Shown here in pieces: positions 8,546 to 17,125 of a DNA stretch of 64,000 nucleotides; within the stretch, counting starts at the first letter, position 1; the number at the start of each line of letters is the position of its first letter. Position numbers and translations under genes: made by a program. This stretch comes from Oscillospiraceae bacterium (GTDB lineage: Bacteria > Bacillota > Clostridia > Oscillospirales > Ruminococcaceae), in assembly GCA_017550285.1 (NCBI GenBank), contig JAFZPP010000023.1:62001-126000 (forward strand), in the 5' to 3' direction. Below the pieces are notes generated by a model, which saw only the letters and a list, made by a program, of their open reading frames with translations, ran no database searches and had not been told where the DNA came from.

Positions 8546-8574
8546 ATTATATTACAGATCCACGCATTTGTCAA
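8546..8574 (-). promoter_or_regulatory. SigA-type promoter of the 7921-8454 gene
   Basis: TTGACA (8574-8569) and TATAAT (8551-8546), 17-base spacer, about 90 bases before the start. It faces away from the tetR promoter in the same 306-base gap. Confidence 0.75.
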
Positions 8575-8688
8575 TAGAAAATCTGCGGCACAACTGGAAA
8601 ATCAGCAGACACACGCCGCTTTTCCAGCCGGATCGTCCTTATGTGCTGCCAGAGCGCAGACTGCGGAATAGATTTTGTTCTTCTGTAC

Positions 8689-8717
8689 TTGACATTTTAT
8701 ATAACATGTGTTATAAT
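8689..8717 (+). promoter_or_regulatory. SigA-type promoter of tetR-CPBP operon
   Basis: TTGACA (8689-8694) and TATAAT (8712-8717), 17-base spacer: a consensus promoter buried in an inverted repeat. Confidence 0.85.
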
Positions 8718-8732
8718 ACAAGTGTTATATAA
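8697..8732. promoter_or_regulatory. Probable TetR operator
   Basis: Arms TTATATAACA (8697-8706) and TGTTATATAA (8723-8732) are exact reverse complements with a 16-base spacer. A nested ATAACA-TG-TGTTAT lies at 8701-8714. The repeat spans the -10 box, which suits autorepression by the TetR protein encoded next. Confidence 0.7.
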
Positions 8733-8760
8733 CAGAAATCATCCTTTGAGGAGGGATTCG

Positions 8761-9342
8761 ATGCCGCCGAAAGCGAAAATCACCAGAGACATGATCATTG
8801 AGGCAGGGCTGCAAATCGTCCGGACGGAAGGCACAGAAAACCTGAATGTCCGCCGCACCGCTGCCGAACTGGACTGCTCCACACAGCCGGTCATGTACCA
8901 TTTCAAGACCGTCAGCGATCTGAAAGCAGCCGTCTATGCGCGCGCAAACGATCTGCACACGGCATATATCCTGATGCCGGATGCGGACGCCGCCGATCCG
9001 TTTCTGTCGGTCGGACTGCGGTATATCCGGTTTGCCGCCGAGGAGCCGCATCTGTTCCGGCTCCTGTTTCAGTCGAATCAGTTTCAGAATGTCAGCTTTC
9101 AGGAGCTGACGCAGTCGGACGGGCTGACACCGGTTCTCGCGCCGCTCTGCGAATCAGCCGATCTGTCCGCAGCACAGGCGAGGGAAATCTTCGGCATCCT
9201 GTTTGTCTGCGTCCACGGCGCGGCAAGTTTGATTGCAAACAATGCAATTCCCTATGATCGGGCATATTTCGAGAACATGCTGACTGCGGCATTTGAAGGC
9301 GCAGTTATGCGGATGAAAGGAACACAACATGAAACTGTTTGA
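8761..9342 (+). CDS. TetR/AcrR-family regulator
   Basis: A 193-residue regulator with an N-terminal TetR helix-turn-helix (residues about 6-52: ITRDMIIEAGLQIV, NVRRTAAELDCSTQPVMYHF). The C-terminal helical domain is of the kind used for ligand binding and dimerisation. The start at 8761 follows GAGGAGGG. The stop overlaps the following CPBP protease gene by 14 bases, so the two are translationally coupled. It most likely represses its own operon through the palindrome at 8697-8732; the ligand is unknown. Confidence 0.9.
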   Translation: MPPKAKITRDMIIEAGLQIVRTEGTENLNVRRTAAELDCSTQPVMYHFKTVSDLKAAVYARANDLHTAYILMPDADAADPFLSVGLRYIRFAAEEPHLFRLLFQSNQFQNVSFQELTQSDGLTPVLAPLCESADLSAAQAREIFGILFVCVHGAASLIANNAIPYDRAYFENMLTAAFEGAVMRMKGTQHETV

Positions 9343-10075
9343 AAAAAATGAAATCACATTTGCGGTCATTCTGATCGTGATTTATGTCGTCGGCATCAGC
9401 ATGATGCAGCGCTTCTCCGAGGCAATCGGCATCGGATTCTTCGCAGAGATGCTCTTTTGCATCGTGCTCTCCGCTGCCCTGCTGATTTTCATACGCAGGA
9501 ACGGACTGACGCAGTATCTCGGGCTGAAAGCGCCCGCGGTCTCCGCCGGAAAAATGCTGCTGTATCTCCCGCTGCTGCTGCTCGGCGGCATCGGCTTATG
9601 CTTCGGCATCGGCGCAGAATTCAGCGTAACCGAATCCGTTACGCGCACAGTCATGATGCTCTGCGTCGGATTTCTCGAGGAAGTCATTTTCCGCGGATTT
9701 CTGTTCCGCGGCATCGCAAAGCAGAATCTGACCAGAGGCGTTGTCATTTCGTCGCTGACCTTCGCGCTCGGACATTTTGTCAATCTGCTCAACGGCAGTG
9801 ATATTCTTGAAAACACCTTGCAGGTGCTCTTTGCGGCTGCCGTCGGATTCCTGCTGGTGTTCATCTTCATGCGGACGGAAAGCATCCTCCCCTGCATCCT
9901 TTTTCACGGCTTCAATAACTGCATGACCGCCTTTGCGACCGGTGCGCTGCTGAAAGAACGGCTCGGCGATTCCGCTGCCGATCTTCTGATTGTATCGGTG
10001 CAGATGGTGATTGCCGGTGCATATCTTCTGTATATCACAAAGCTGCCGAAGCGTTCACTGCCGGAGAAGGCATAA
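9329..10075 (+). CDS. CPBP-family intramembrane metalloprotease
   Basis: A 248-residue protein with about seven or eight membrane helices. It carries the CPBP (Abi/CAAX protease) signature: EEVIFRG with Glu117-Glu118 and Arg122, His149 in FALGHF, and His193 with Asn197 in FHGFNN. These would bind zinc and catalyse proteolysis inside the membrane. Bacterial members include bacteriocin self-immunity proteins and proteases that clip membrane proteins; the target here is unknown. AAAGGA precedes the ATG, which lies inside the tetR end. Joint control with a TetR regulator suggests induction by a small molecule. Confidence 0.9.
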   Translation: MKLFEKNEITFAVILIVIYVVGISMMQRFSEAIGIGFFAEMLFCIVLSAALLIFIRRNGLTQYLGLKAPAVSAGKMLLYLPLLLLGGIGLCFGIGAEFSVTESVTRTVMMLCVGFLEEVIFRGFLFRGIAKQNLTRGVVISSLTFALGHFVNLLNGSDILENTLQVLFAAAVGFLLVFIFMRTESILPCILFHGFNNCMTAFATGALLKERLGDSAADLLIVSVQMVIAGAYLLYITKLPKRSLPEKA

Positions 10076-10128
10076 CCGCCGCACCGTGCATGCATTGCGT
10101 ATATCCGGTGAAAACGAAGCGAAAACAC

Positions 10129-10157
10129 TTGACAAACGCTGCGGTTCATGATATTAT
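10129..10157 (+). promoter_or_regulatory. SigA-type promoter of the patatin gene
   Basis: TTGACA (10129-10134) and TATTAT (10152-10157), 17-base spacer, giving a leader of about 85 bases. Confidence 0.78.
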
Positions 10158-10247
10158 GAAAGCAGCCGGACGGACTTTCGTCTGGACGGCAGGAACATCT
10201 ATGGAGCACATCACATGTTTCCCGACAAACCTGAAAGGAGTAGACTC

Positions 10248-11351
10248 ATGGAACAAACCACAAAAAAACCGACTGCACTGCTGCTCGGCGGCGGCGGCGC
10301 AAAGGGCGCATTTCAGATCGGCGCATGGCAGGCACTTGCCGAAGCCGGCATGACAACTGATATCACCGCAGTCGCAGGCTGCTCGGTCGGCGCGCTGAAC
10401 GCCGCACTCTTCGCAATCGGCGATCCGGCTTACGCAAAGCGCATCTGGGAGCAGATTCTGCCCTCCGATCTGCTGGCGCGCGGCTCTGACGGCGCATTCT
10501 TCTCACGCGACGGTCTGATCCGCATGATCAATCAGCTCCCGCTGGAGCAGGTCAGCACTTCCAAAATCCAGACCTATGTCAGCGTACATGATTCCGCAGA
10601 GGATACCGCTGTTTTCTTCAAGCTAAACGGTCTCTCCGCTGACGCAATCCGCACACTTCTGCTTGCTTCCTCCGCGATCCCGCATATCTATGCGCCGGAA
10701 CGCTATCTCGGCAGGGAATTCATGGACGGCAGCGTCACCCCCGAGGGCGATCTCTGCATCCAGCCGGTCTATGCCGAGGGACACCGCAATCTGCTGCTCG
10801 TTTCGATGCGTCCGCAGCTCTCGCTCTACGGCGGCACTTCTGTCGGCAATTCCAATCTGCTTGAGCTTTATCCTGACTGTGACTTCACGCTGATCAAGCC
10901 GATGAAGCCCATGGGCAATCTGCTCACCGGCACGCTGAATTTTGCACAGGAAAAGATTCGCTCGAACTATGAGCAGGGCTATGCCGATGCAAAGGCTGCG
11001 CTCGGCGGCAGCGGCAATGCACCGCAGACCAAGGAGGAAATCAATGCAGCGCTGGCACAAAAAATGCAGCGCCTGTTTAAGAATTCCGCGCAGCTCTCCG
11101 GTTTTCTCAAGGAATACGGCAATCGCTTTGCGCCGAATGTTCCGTTCCCGACACTCGGCGGAAACTTCTTCTATGACAATATCTTCGAGGTAGACGGCTG
11201 GAAGCTCCAGCAGCACCGCACAATCGGCATGCAGATTCACTACCGTTTCCTCGATGCAAACAATGTCCGCGTGGCATGGGTATTGCAGCCGCAGCTCCTG
11301 CTCGACGCACTCTCGGACTATGAATCCGTCCTCGAACTGCGCGGGCGCTGA
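10248..11351 (+). CDS. Patatin-like phospholipase
   Basis: A 367-residue acyl hydrolase. GGGGAKG (14-20) is the oxyanion-hole glycine loop, GCSVG (44-48) holds the nucleophile Ser46, and Asp160 in FMDGS completes the Ser-Asp dyad; all are intact. Such enzymes release fatty acids from phospholipids. There is no signal peptide, so it should act in the cytoplasm or at the inner membrane face. About 150 residues of unassigned C-terminal sequence follow the patatin core. The start at 10248 has AAAGGAG at good spacing; an in-frame ATG 33 bases upstream lacks one. It is a single-gene unit with its own promoter and terminator. Confidence 0.9.
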   Translation: MEQTTKKPTALLLGGGGAKGAFQIGAWQALAEAGMTTDITAVAGCSVGALNAALFAIGDPAYAKRIWEQILPSDLLARGSDGAFFSRDGLIRMINQLPLEQVSTSKIQTYVSVHDSAEDTAVFFKLNGLSADAIRTLLLASSAIPHIYAPERYLGREFMDGSVTPEGDLCIQPVYAEGHRNLLLVSMRPQLSLYGGTSVGNSNLLELYPDCDFTLIKPMKPMGNLLTGTLNFAQEKIRSNYEQGYADAKAALGGSGNAPQTKEEINAALAQKMQRLFKNSAQLSGFLKEYGNRFAPNVPFPTLGGNFFYDNIFEVDGWKLQQHRTIGMQIHYRFLDANNVRVAWVLQPQLLLDALSDYESVLELRGR

Positions 11352-11366
11352 TTTCCCAAATCCGAA

Positions 11367-11399
11367 GAGACAGTCTGATTTGTCAGGCTGTCTCTTTTT
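11367..11399 (+). terminator. Terminator of the patatin gene
   Basis: Stem GAGACAGTCTGA (11367-11378) / TCAGGCTGTCTC (11383-11394) with one G-T pair, followed by five T. Confidence 0.85.
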
Positions 11400-11415
11400 A
11401 TGCTTTGCATGCACA

Positions 11416-11445
11416 CAAAAACGCCGCACATTGCTGTGCGGCGTT
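11416..11445 (-). terminator. Terminator of the pilin-like gene
   Basis: Stem AACGCCGCACA (11420-11430) / TGTGCGGCGTT (11435-11445). Read on the minus strand it ends in a T stretch. Confidence 0.8.
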
Positions 11446-11452
11446 TGCTGAA

Positions 11453-12154
11453 TCAATATGTCATATCTTTGCCCCATGCCATCTTGCAATAGGTATCAAG
11501 CGTGCTGCCGGACACCGTTGCGGTACCGATCGCAGTCAGAATCGTATCTGCGCTGATGCTGTCCGAACCGGAACTTGCCGTCAGATTTCTCTCGGTCACC
11601 TGAAGCGGATATCCGCCGATGTAATGCGATGACGGAGAGGTTGCACACAGAACACCTGCGACGGAATAATCGCGGATCAGTGCACACCATGTAACCGTCT
11701 CATAATCGGTATACAGGCGGCGCATACGCGCACCCAGCGAACCGGGTCTTGCATTGACAATCGTCGCACCGAGCTCGTCGGCATCAAGCGTCACTGCGTT
11801 ATGGTCTGCTTTCAGCGGATCGTTTCCGGTACTGTCCTTCAGCACGCAGTTGCCGAGCTGAATATTGCCGTTGACGCAGTAGAGCTGAATATTGCCTGCC
11901 TTCCGCGCACCATAGAATACCGAATCTGTCTCGCTGCGCTCCTCGAACTCATATTCCTGCATAATGGTTTGCAGTGAATTGAAGATAACCTTCGCATTGC
12001 TGTTTGCCGTATTCAGACGGCTCTTGGTCATGTAAGTACGCATCGTCGGTATCAGAACGCCGAGCAAAATCGTAATAATGCCCATGACGATGACAATTTC
12101 AAGCAGTGTAAAACCGGAAACCTTCCGCTTCCGGGAAATGCTGTTTTGCTTCAT
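11453..12154 (-). CDS. Type IV pilin-like protein (prepilin)
   Basis: A 233-residue protein with a class III signal: basic KRKVSG, then FTLLEIVIVMG and a hydrophobic helix, so prepilin peptidase would cut after the Gly and methylate the Phe. Glu5 of the mature protein, needed for assembly, is present. The rest is an alpha/beta globular domain without a repeat. The start at 12154 follows AGAGGGA. The gene is flanked by its own promoter and terminator, and no pilus ATPase, platform protein or peptidase lies in the window. It may be a minor pilin or pseudopilin of a system encoded elsewhere, perhaps for adhesion to plant fibre as proposed for ruminococcal pilins. Confidence 0.82.
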   Translation of the reverse strand: MKQNSISRKRKVSGFTLLEIVIVMGIITILLGVLIPTMRTYMTKSRLNTANSNAKVIFNSLQTIMQEYEFEERSETDSVFYGARKAGNIQLYCVNGNIQLGNCVLKDSTGNDPLKADHNAVTLDADELGATIVNARPGSLGARMRRLYTDYETVTWCALIRDYSVAGVLCATSPSSHYIGGYPLQVTERNLTASSGSDSISADTILTAIGTATVSGSTLDTYCKMAWGKDMTY

Positions 12155-12256
12155 AGCCAATCCCTCTTTTCTCTTGAGCAGATCGTCCGGCATAAACCGG
12201 GAACCGCGCAAAAGCGCATACTAGAATAAGTGCAAAGCACTCACGATATCAACATT

Positions 12257-12285
12257 AGTATAGCATATTTTTATCAAAATGTCAA
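12257..12285 (-). promoter_or_regulatory. SigA-type promoter of the pilin-like gene
   Basis: TTGACA (12285-12280) and TATACT (12262-12257), 17-base spacer, with a leader of about 100 bases. Confidence 0.8.
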
Positions 12286-12357
12286 TAGAAAATGAACAAT
12301 TTATGAAGAACAGAACTGCCAAATACTCTGTGCCGTGTTTATGCAAACTGCCGAATA

Positions 12358-13188
12358 TCACAGAAGGTCTGAAAGCGCCGTCAGCATGATCTCCGCCGGC
12401 ACAAATCCGGCAAGCACCGCCTGAATCAGTGTATCATCCTGCCGCTTCGCGGAATCCGAGCTGACCTTTCCCAGCGGATATGCCGCAGCGGCAGCCGGCA
12501 GCGACAAGGTGCAGACATATTTTTCCTCCGCAGAGTGCCGCAGCATTCTTGCCCCGAAGCAGCGGCAGAAGCGATCATTCAGGAGCTCCGGTGCATCGGG
12601 CAGCAGCATTTCCTCGCCGGATGTCTCCGGACGCAGCAGCGGCTCCGCCGTAACCGCAGGATCATGCCGCAAAACCATTTCAATCCGCAGATCAGACTGC
12701 ACACAGCCCGCACGGAAATCCATGACATTTGCATCCGGAATATCATACAGTGCGCGCTCCAGCATCGCAGCCAGAACAAAATTCAGGCGCTCCGGCAGCA
12801 CCCTCGCATAGAGCTCGTGCGGCACCTCACAGTCACCGATCTGCATGCAGACATCTGTCAGGATGTCAACCTGATTGACAAAATGCCGCAGCGTCCGGCA
12901 AAGATCAACCGCCGATTCCGGCTGCCGCACGCCGTTTTCATAGCAGAGCAGTTCATCGGTTCGGGCAATCCGCCGCTGAATCCGGAAACAGATTTCCTTC
13001 AGCGAAAGATACGCATTCCGCATGACCGCATCCTCCGGCAGACCGTAACGGTCTGTACGGACGCAGAGCCGTTCCGCCGTACACTGCACCGCAGAAAGCG
13101 TCTCGCGGTCGGCACTGCTGTGCGCCGCAAGCATCGCAGCCGTCAGCTTCGGAAGCGCTTCTCCGGCTGCATAAAAGATCTCTGACAT
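12358..13188 (-). CDS. Unrecognised cytosolic protein
   Basis: A 276-residue protein, no signal peptide or membrane helix, Leu/Arg/Cys-rich. The first 130 residues look all-helical (MSEIFYAAGEALPKLTAAML; YLSLKEICFRIQRRI). A stretch around 140-200 contains a conspicuous HFVNQVDILTDVCMQ and ERLNFVLAAMLERALYDIP. The helix-His and RLNFVLAAML pattern loosely recalls the DHp helix and N-box of sensor kinases, but no G1 or G2 glycine box follows, so this is only a weak resemblance. The start at 13188 follows AGGGGAG; the longer in-frame extension lacks a site. It is placed between a pilin gene and divergent gap. I do not recognise the family. Confidence 0.6.
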   Translation of the reverse strand: MSEIFYAAGEALPKLTAAMLAAHSSADRETLSAVQCTAERLCVRTDRYGLPEDAVMRNAYLSLKEICFRIQRRIARTDELLCYENGVRQPESAVDLCRTLRHFVNQVDILTDVCMQIGDCEVPHELYARVLPERLNFVLAAMLERALYDIPDANVMDFRAGCVQSDLRIEMVLRHDPAVTAEPLLRPETSGEEMLLPDAPELLNDRFCRCFGARMLRHSAEEKYVCTLSLPAAAAAYPLGKVSSDSAKRQDDTLIQAVLAGFVPAEIMLTALSDLL

Positions 13189-13362
13189 CGTCGCTCCCCT
13201 TTCCTTGCTCTCTACTTTCTTACTATTATACACGAACCGCGCGAAAATTACGAGTCTTTTCATAATATTTGTGATTTCGTCTAATTCATTATGGAATATA
13301 TTGTATAAATCTGACAAATCCATTTATTTTTGCCAATCCCCGTTATTTTTTTATCAAAGTGC

Positions 13363-13391
13363 TTGCAATTTCCGCAAAAATGGTGTAAAAT
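13363..13391 (+). promoter_or_regulatory. SigA-type promoter of gap
   Basis: TTGCAA (13363-13368) and TAAAAT (13386-13391), 17-base spacer, about 30 bases before the ATG. Confidence 0.75.
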
Positions 13392-13421
13392 AGAAGTATC
13401 AAATTTTAGGAGGTAATTCCA

Positions 13422-14459
13422 ATGTCTGTTAAAGTTGCTATCAATGGTTTCGGCCGTATCGGTCGTCTGGCTTTCCGTCAGATGTTCGGCGCACCGGGTT
13501 ATGAGGTCGTTGCAATCAACGATCTGACCAAGCCGTCTATGCTCGCACACCTGCTCAAGTATGATACTGCGCAGAAGGGCTACTGCGGCATCATCGGCGA
13601 GAACCTGCACACCGTTACTGCTGACGATGAGGCTGGTACCATCACCGTTGACGGTAAGACCCTGACCATTTATGCAAAGGCAAATGCTGCTGAGCTGCCG
13701 TGGGGCGAGATCGGTGTTGACGTTGTTCTCGAGTGCACCGGTTTCTACTGCTCCAAGGAGAAGTCTCAGGCTCACATCGACGCAGGCGCAAAGAAGGTTG
13801 TTATCTCTGCTCCGGCAGGCAACGATCTCCCGACCATCGTTTTCTCCGTCAATGAGAAGACCCTGACCAAGGATGACAAGATCATCTCCGCAGCTTCCTG
13901 CACCACCAACTGCCTCGCTCCGATGGCAAAGGCTCTGAATGACTACGCTCCGATCCAGTCCGGTATCATGAGCACCATTCACGCTTACACCGGTGATCAG
14001 ATGATTCTCGACGGTCCGCACCGCAAGGGTGATCTCCGCCGTGCACGCGCAGGCGCAGCAAACATCGTTCCGAACTCCACCGGTGCTGCAAAGGCAATCG
14101 GTCTGGTTATTCCGGAGCTCAACGGCAAGCTGATCGGTTCCGCACAGCGTGTTCCGGTTCCGACTGGTTCTACCACGATCCTGACCGCTGTCGTCAAGGG
14201 CAGCAACGTCACAAAGGACGGCATCAACGCTGCTATGAAGGCTGCTGCTTCTGCTTCCTTCGGCTACAACGAGGATCAGATCGTTTCTTCTGACGTTATC
14301 GGCATGACCTACGGTTCTCTGTTCGATGCAACCCAGACTATGGTTGCTGAGATCGGTGACGGTCTGTACGAGGTTCAGGTTGTTTCCTGGTACGACAACG
14401 AAAACTCCTACACCAGCCAGATGGTTCGCACCATTAAGTATTTCGCAGAGCTCGGCTAA
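13422..14459 (+). CDS. gap: Glyceraldehyde-3-phosphate dehydrogenase, type I
   Basis: A 345-residue glycolytic enzyme that converts glyceraldehyde-3-phosphate to 1,3-bisphosphoglycerate with NAD. The Rossmann start is [14 protein letters not shown] (31-35) provides the acidic residue typical of NAD preference, and SCTTNC holds the catalytic Cys160. WYDNENSY near the C-terminus is also diagnostic. The start follows a textbook AGGAGG. Codon use is visibly more biased (GGT, GTT, CGT) than in most neighbours, as expected for a highly expressed gene. It is monocistronic, between a promoter and a terminator, and feeds the NADH that the hydrogenase at 53.7-58 kb can reoxidise. Confidence 0.98.
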   Translation: MSVKVAINGFGRIGRLAFRQMFGAPGYEVVAINDLTKPSMLAHLLKYDTAQKGYCGIIGENLHTVTADDEAGTITVDGKTLTIYAKANAAELPWGEIGVDVVLECTGFYCSKEKSQAHIDAGAKKVVISAPAGNDLPTIVFSVNEKTLTKDDKIISAASCTTNCLAPMAKALNDYAPIQSGIMSTIHAYTGDQMILDGPHRKGDLRRARAGAANIVPNSTGAAKAIGLVIPELNGKLIGSAQRVPVPTGSTTILTAVVKGSNVTKDGINAAMKAAASASFGYNEDQIVSSDVIGMTYGSLFDATQTMVAEIGDGLYEVQVVSWYDNENSYTSQMVRTIKYFAELG

Positions 14460-14544
14460 GCAGGCAGTGCCCGCAGCCGTTTCGGGAATTTGACGAACGG
14501 AAAACCGTCAGTCCGTTTCCCGACCGCAAGCGTAATATAGAAAG

Positions 14545-14580
14545 ACACCCGCTGTACTTGAAGTACGGCGGGTGTTTTTT
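14545..14580 (+). terminator. Terminator of gap
   Basis: ACACCCGC and GCGGGTGT close a longer stem containing GTACTT-GAAGTAC; six T follow (14575-14580). Confidence 0.88.
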
Positions 14581-14581
14581 C

Positions 14582-14610
14582 TTGACATTTCCGTGTATCT
14601 GTGCTATGAT
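14582..14610 (+). promoter_or_regulatory. SigA-type promoter of the 14641-15138 gene
   Basis: TTGACA (14582-14587) and TATGAT (14605-14610), 17-base spacer. It begins immediately after the gap terminator. Confidence 0.78.
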
Positions 14611-14640
14611 AAATAAAAATCATTTCCGGAGGGACATCAT

Positions 14641-15138
14641 ATGGCTTCACTGATCGACGACGCGCGGCGCGAACATTTCGCTGCTTTGCGTGTGCGGAAA
14701 ATTTACGCTGATAAAATCAATCACTGGTGCTTTGTATTCATCTGTCTGGGCGTCCTTTATGCTCTGCTCGCGTTATTCATCGCGCTCGGCGGCGGACGGG
14801 GCGAGCGCTTCTATCTGCTCTGCCTTGCGGCATCCATTGTATGCGGCATACTCGGCAGCACGAAGCGCAGCGTCAGGCTGAGCGCAGCAGCGCTGATCGT
14901 CTATCTCGCCGGATGCCTCATCACACGGGCATTTCCGAATCTGTTTTATGCCGTTCCGCTCGGCGGTGCGCTCTGGGCAAGCTATCTGGACGAGCAGCTC
15001 CGGAAGGAAGAAGGCTATCCACTGTTTGACCTCGACGCTGAGGAGCAGCGGCTCCGCTTCGCGCTGGAACAGCAGACATCGGCTGCGGCACCGGAACAGC
15101 AGCGGCAGGCAGAGATGTCTTCGGCAGAGCAGTCATAA
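14641..15138 (+). CDS. Small polytopic membrane protein, unknown function
   Basis: A 165-residue protein with three or four hydrophobic helices at about 28-50, 58-75 and 80-115, including AALIVYLAGCLITRAF. The hydrophilic C-terminal tail of about 45 residues is rich in Glu, Gln and Ala (EQQTSAAAPEQQRQAEMSSA). The ATG at 14641 is nine bases after GGAGGG. It is a single-gene unit with its own promoter. No family was recognised. The Gln/Glu tail suggests a disordered cytosolic end. Confidence 0.75.
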   Translation: MASLIDDARREHFAALRVRKIYADKINHWCFVFICLGVLYALLALFIALGGGRGERFYLLCLAASIVCGILGSTKRSVRLSAAALIVYLAGCLITRAFPNLFYAVPLGGALWASYLDEQLRKEEGYPLFDLDAEEQRLRFALEQQTSAAAPEQQRQAEMSSAEQS

Positions 15139-15163
15139 AGCCGCTCCTCTCCTTGCTCCATAC

Positions 15164-15208
15164 AAAAAATCCGCTCAATTCAGCATGGCAGCTTGAATTG
15201 AGCGGATT
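15164..15208. terminator. Bidirectional terminator between convergent genes
   Basis: AATCCGCTCAATTCA (15168-15182) and TGAATTGAGCGGATT (15194-15208) pair perfectly. A and T runs on both sides allow termination of the membrane-protein gene and of the 15272-17104 gene. The same core recurs at 20027 and 47786. Confidence 0.85.
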
Positions 15209-15271
15209 ATTTCTGTTTTGGTCTGTCACGGAATGCTTTCGGTTTGCTGAGCACCCGTTACAGATGATTGC

Positions 15272-17104
15272 TTACCCCTCGGCGGGCGCTTCGGTTTCCT
15301 CGTCATCGCCGAACTTCGTATCATTGGAGCCCGTGATCTCGAATTCCGTTGCATTCCAGCCGGTGCCGGTCTTGACAAATGTCCAGCGCATATCGCCGAT
15401 ATAATCGTTCACGACATTCTTCGTGAGCTGATAATCGTAATGTACATCGCAGGTACAGACATTGTCCGCATACATCCGGACCTCATTGACATCGAGTGCT
15501 CTGTCCTGACGGGCAGTATACGGGTTATTCCAGTTGATATCCTGCGTAATCGAATGCAGCTTCTTGTAAGCGCTGCTGTTCGGGACAAGGAATGTATCCA
15601 GAATGCCGAGGTTTGTCCAGAGTGCTTCGTCCTTGTTCGCCATGTAGTCGATATAGGCGCGCATCATATCCTCAACTCTGTCAACCAGTTCCTCATCCGG
15701 CGAGCTCTCCGGCTTCGGTCCGAAGCAGTAAGTCTGCTTTGCATCGGTCTCATTCGGGAGCTTCGAGGGCGTCAGCGGATTGCCGAGAGAATCATATGCC
15801 AGAACCTTCGGTGCAACGAACAGTCCCTGAATCTCCACATGCTGTGCCTTCGGCTGCTGGGCATACATCTGTGCGGCTTCGTCGAGCTGCACATCGGATT
15901 CGCCTTCCTTGAATTCCTCAACCGGAACCGCAACACCGTTCACCATGACCGATGCGCCTTCCGGCACGGTCACATCCACCGAGAACTGCGGCTCTGTTGC
16001 AATCTCGATCAGAGACTGCGGCGTGCAGACCTTCCAGATCGGCTTGTGGAACTGCGGCGTGCTGCCGACCTGCTCCAGCTGAACCGTTGCAAGCGCCGCA
16101 TTGCCGCAGCGAATGATATATGCCGGATTCTTGTCGGTGAAATTCTGTACGTCCTTGACCCACTTGTATTCGCCGCCGGAAACACTGTCAACATCCAGCG
16201 TTTCTGCAATCGTGTCAGGCGTTTCATAGGCAGAAGTTTCAATCTTATCCACATGCTGCCGGATCATATCGGTATAGAAGCCGGTGTTGCCGAGATTCTC
16301 GACATACTGATCAATCGTGTGCTCCGGCAGGGCATCCTCTGTTTCCTTGAGGAAATGCCACAGCTTATCCATTCCGAACAGTGTTGCAAGCATGAAGATG
16401 CAGATATACAGCGCCATGCCGATGCGGAATGCAGAAGGCTTGCGGGCGTCCTTTCCGGATTCGCTGCTGCGCTTCTGCTGCGGACGCTTGGGCTTTTCGA
16501 CTGTTTCCGCAGCCGGTGCGGTTCTCTGCGGACGCTGTGCAGGACGGTCAGCCGTTCTCTGCGGACGTTCTGCACGCTCTGCATTGCGCTGCGGGCGCTC
16601 CGGACGTTCGGTACGTTCTCCGGCAGGACGCTGCGGACGAGCCGGACGCTCCGGACGAGCCGCTGCACGCTCTGTATGCTCTGCACGCTCCGGACGTTCG
16701 GCAGTACGGCGCGCAGGACGTTCCCCGCTGCGCTCCGGATTGCGTGTGCGCTCTGCGGCAAGACGCTGCGAGCGTTCCTCCGGACGTTCCGCGGCAGCCG
16801 GCAGACGGTGCCGCTGTGCAGGACGCTGCGGGCGTTCTGCTGCGCTCTCCTCCGGTACGGATTCCTTTGCATGAGAAACCGGACGGGACTGCTGCGAACG
16901 GCTGCGCTCGCTGCTCTCCGGACGGCGTCTCTCACTGCTTCTCTGAGCGGAATCAGTGCGCTCGCGTCTGCGCGGTTCTTCTGCTGCAATTTCATCTGCG
17001 GCGGAAGGCTTTCGGCGGTCTGCCGAATCAATTTCTTTCAGAATCGCATCAAGTGCTGCATCTGCGTCAAGCTCTGCGGCTCTCTTACGGCTTTCATGAT
17101 CCAT
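15272..17104 (-). CDS. Single-pass membrane protein with a long Arg/Glu/Pro-rich cytoplasmic tail
   Basis: A 610-residue protein of three parts. Residues 1 to about 225 are low-complexity and dominated by Arg, Glu, Pro, Gln and Ala, with many ERP and RPQR units (RPERPQR, ERPERPQRN); this should be disordered and strongly basic. One membrane helix follows (FRIGMALYICIFMLATLFG). The remaining 350 residues should lie outside, with strands typical of a secreted beta-rich domain (VPEGASVMVNGVAVP) and a C-terminal NTF2-like region (MRWTFVKTGTGWNATEFEI) ending in an acidic tail. The start at 17104 has GGAGGC upstream and lies 21 bases after the NAGPA-domain gene, its probable operon partner. I know no function; a cell-envelope role is inferred. 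Confidence 0.78.
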   Translation of the reverse strand: MDHESRKRAAELDADAALDAILKEIDSADRRKPSAADEIAAEEPRRRERTDSAQRSSERRRPESSERSRSQQSRPVSHAKESVPEESAAERPQRPAQRHRLPAAAERPEERSQRLAAERTRNPERSGERPARRTAERPERAEHTERAAARPERPARPQRPAGERTERPERPQRNAERAERPQRTADRPAQRPQRTAPAAETVEKPKRPQQKRSSESGKDARKPSAFRIGMALYICIFMLATLFGMDKLWHFLKETEDALPEHTIDQYVENLGNTGFYTDMIRQHVDKIETSAYETPDTIAETLDVDSVSGGEYKWVKDVQNFTDKNPAYIIRCGNAALATVQLEQVGSTPQFHKPIWKVCTPQSLIEIATEPQFSVDVTVPEGASVMVNGVAVPVEEFKEGESDVQLDEAAQMYAQQPKAQHVEIQGLFVAPKVLAYDSLGNPLTPSKLPNETDAKQTYCFGPKPESSPDEELVDRVEDMMRAYIDYMANKDEALWTNLGILDTFLVPNSSAYKKLHSITQDINWNNPYTARQDRALDVNEVRMYADNVCTCDVHYDYQLTKNVVNDYIGDMRWTFVKTGTGWNATEFEITGSNDTKFGDDEETEAPAEG

Positions 17105-17125
17105 TATTTCAGCTGCCTCCTTCCG

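Noticed and set aside
15272-17104. ERP repeats as a CRISPR-like array
   Set aside because: Units are short, irregular and in frame with a protein; there are no spacers and no cas genes.
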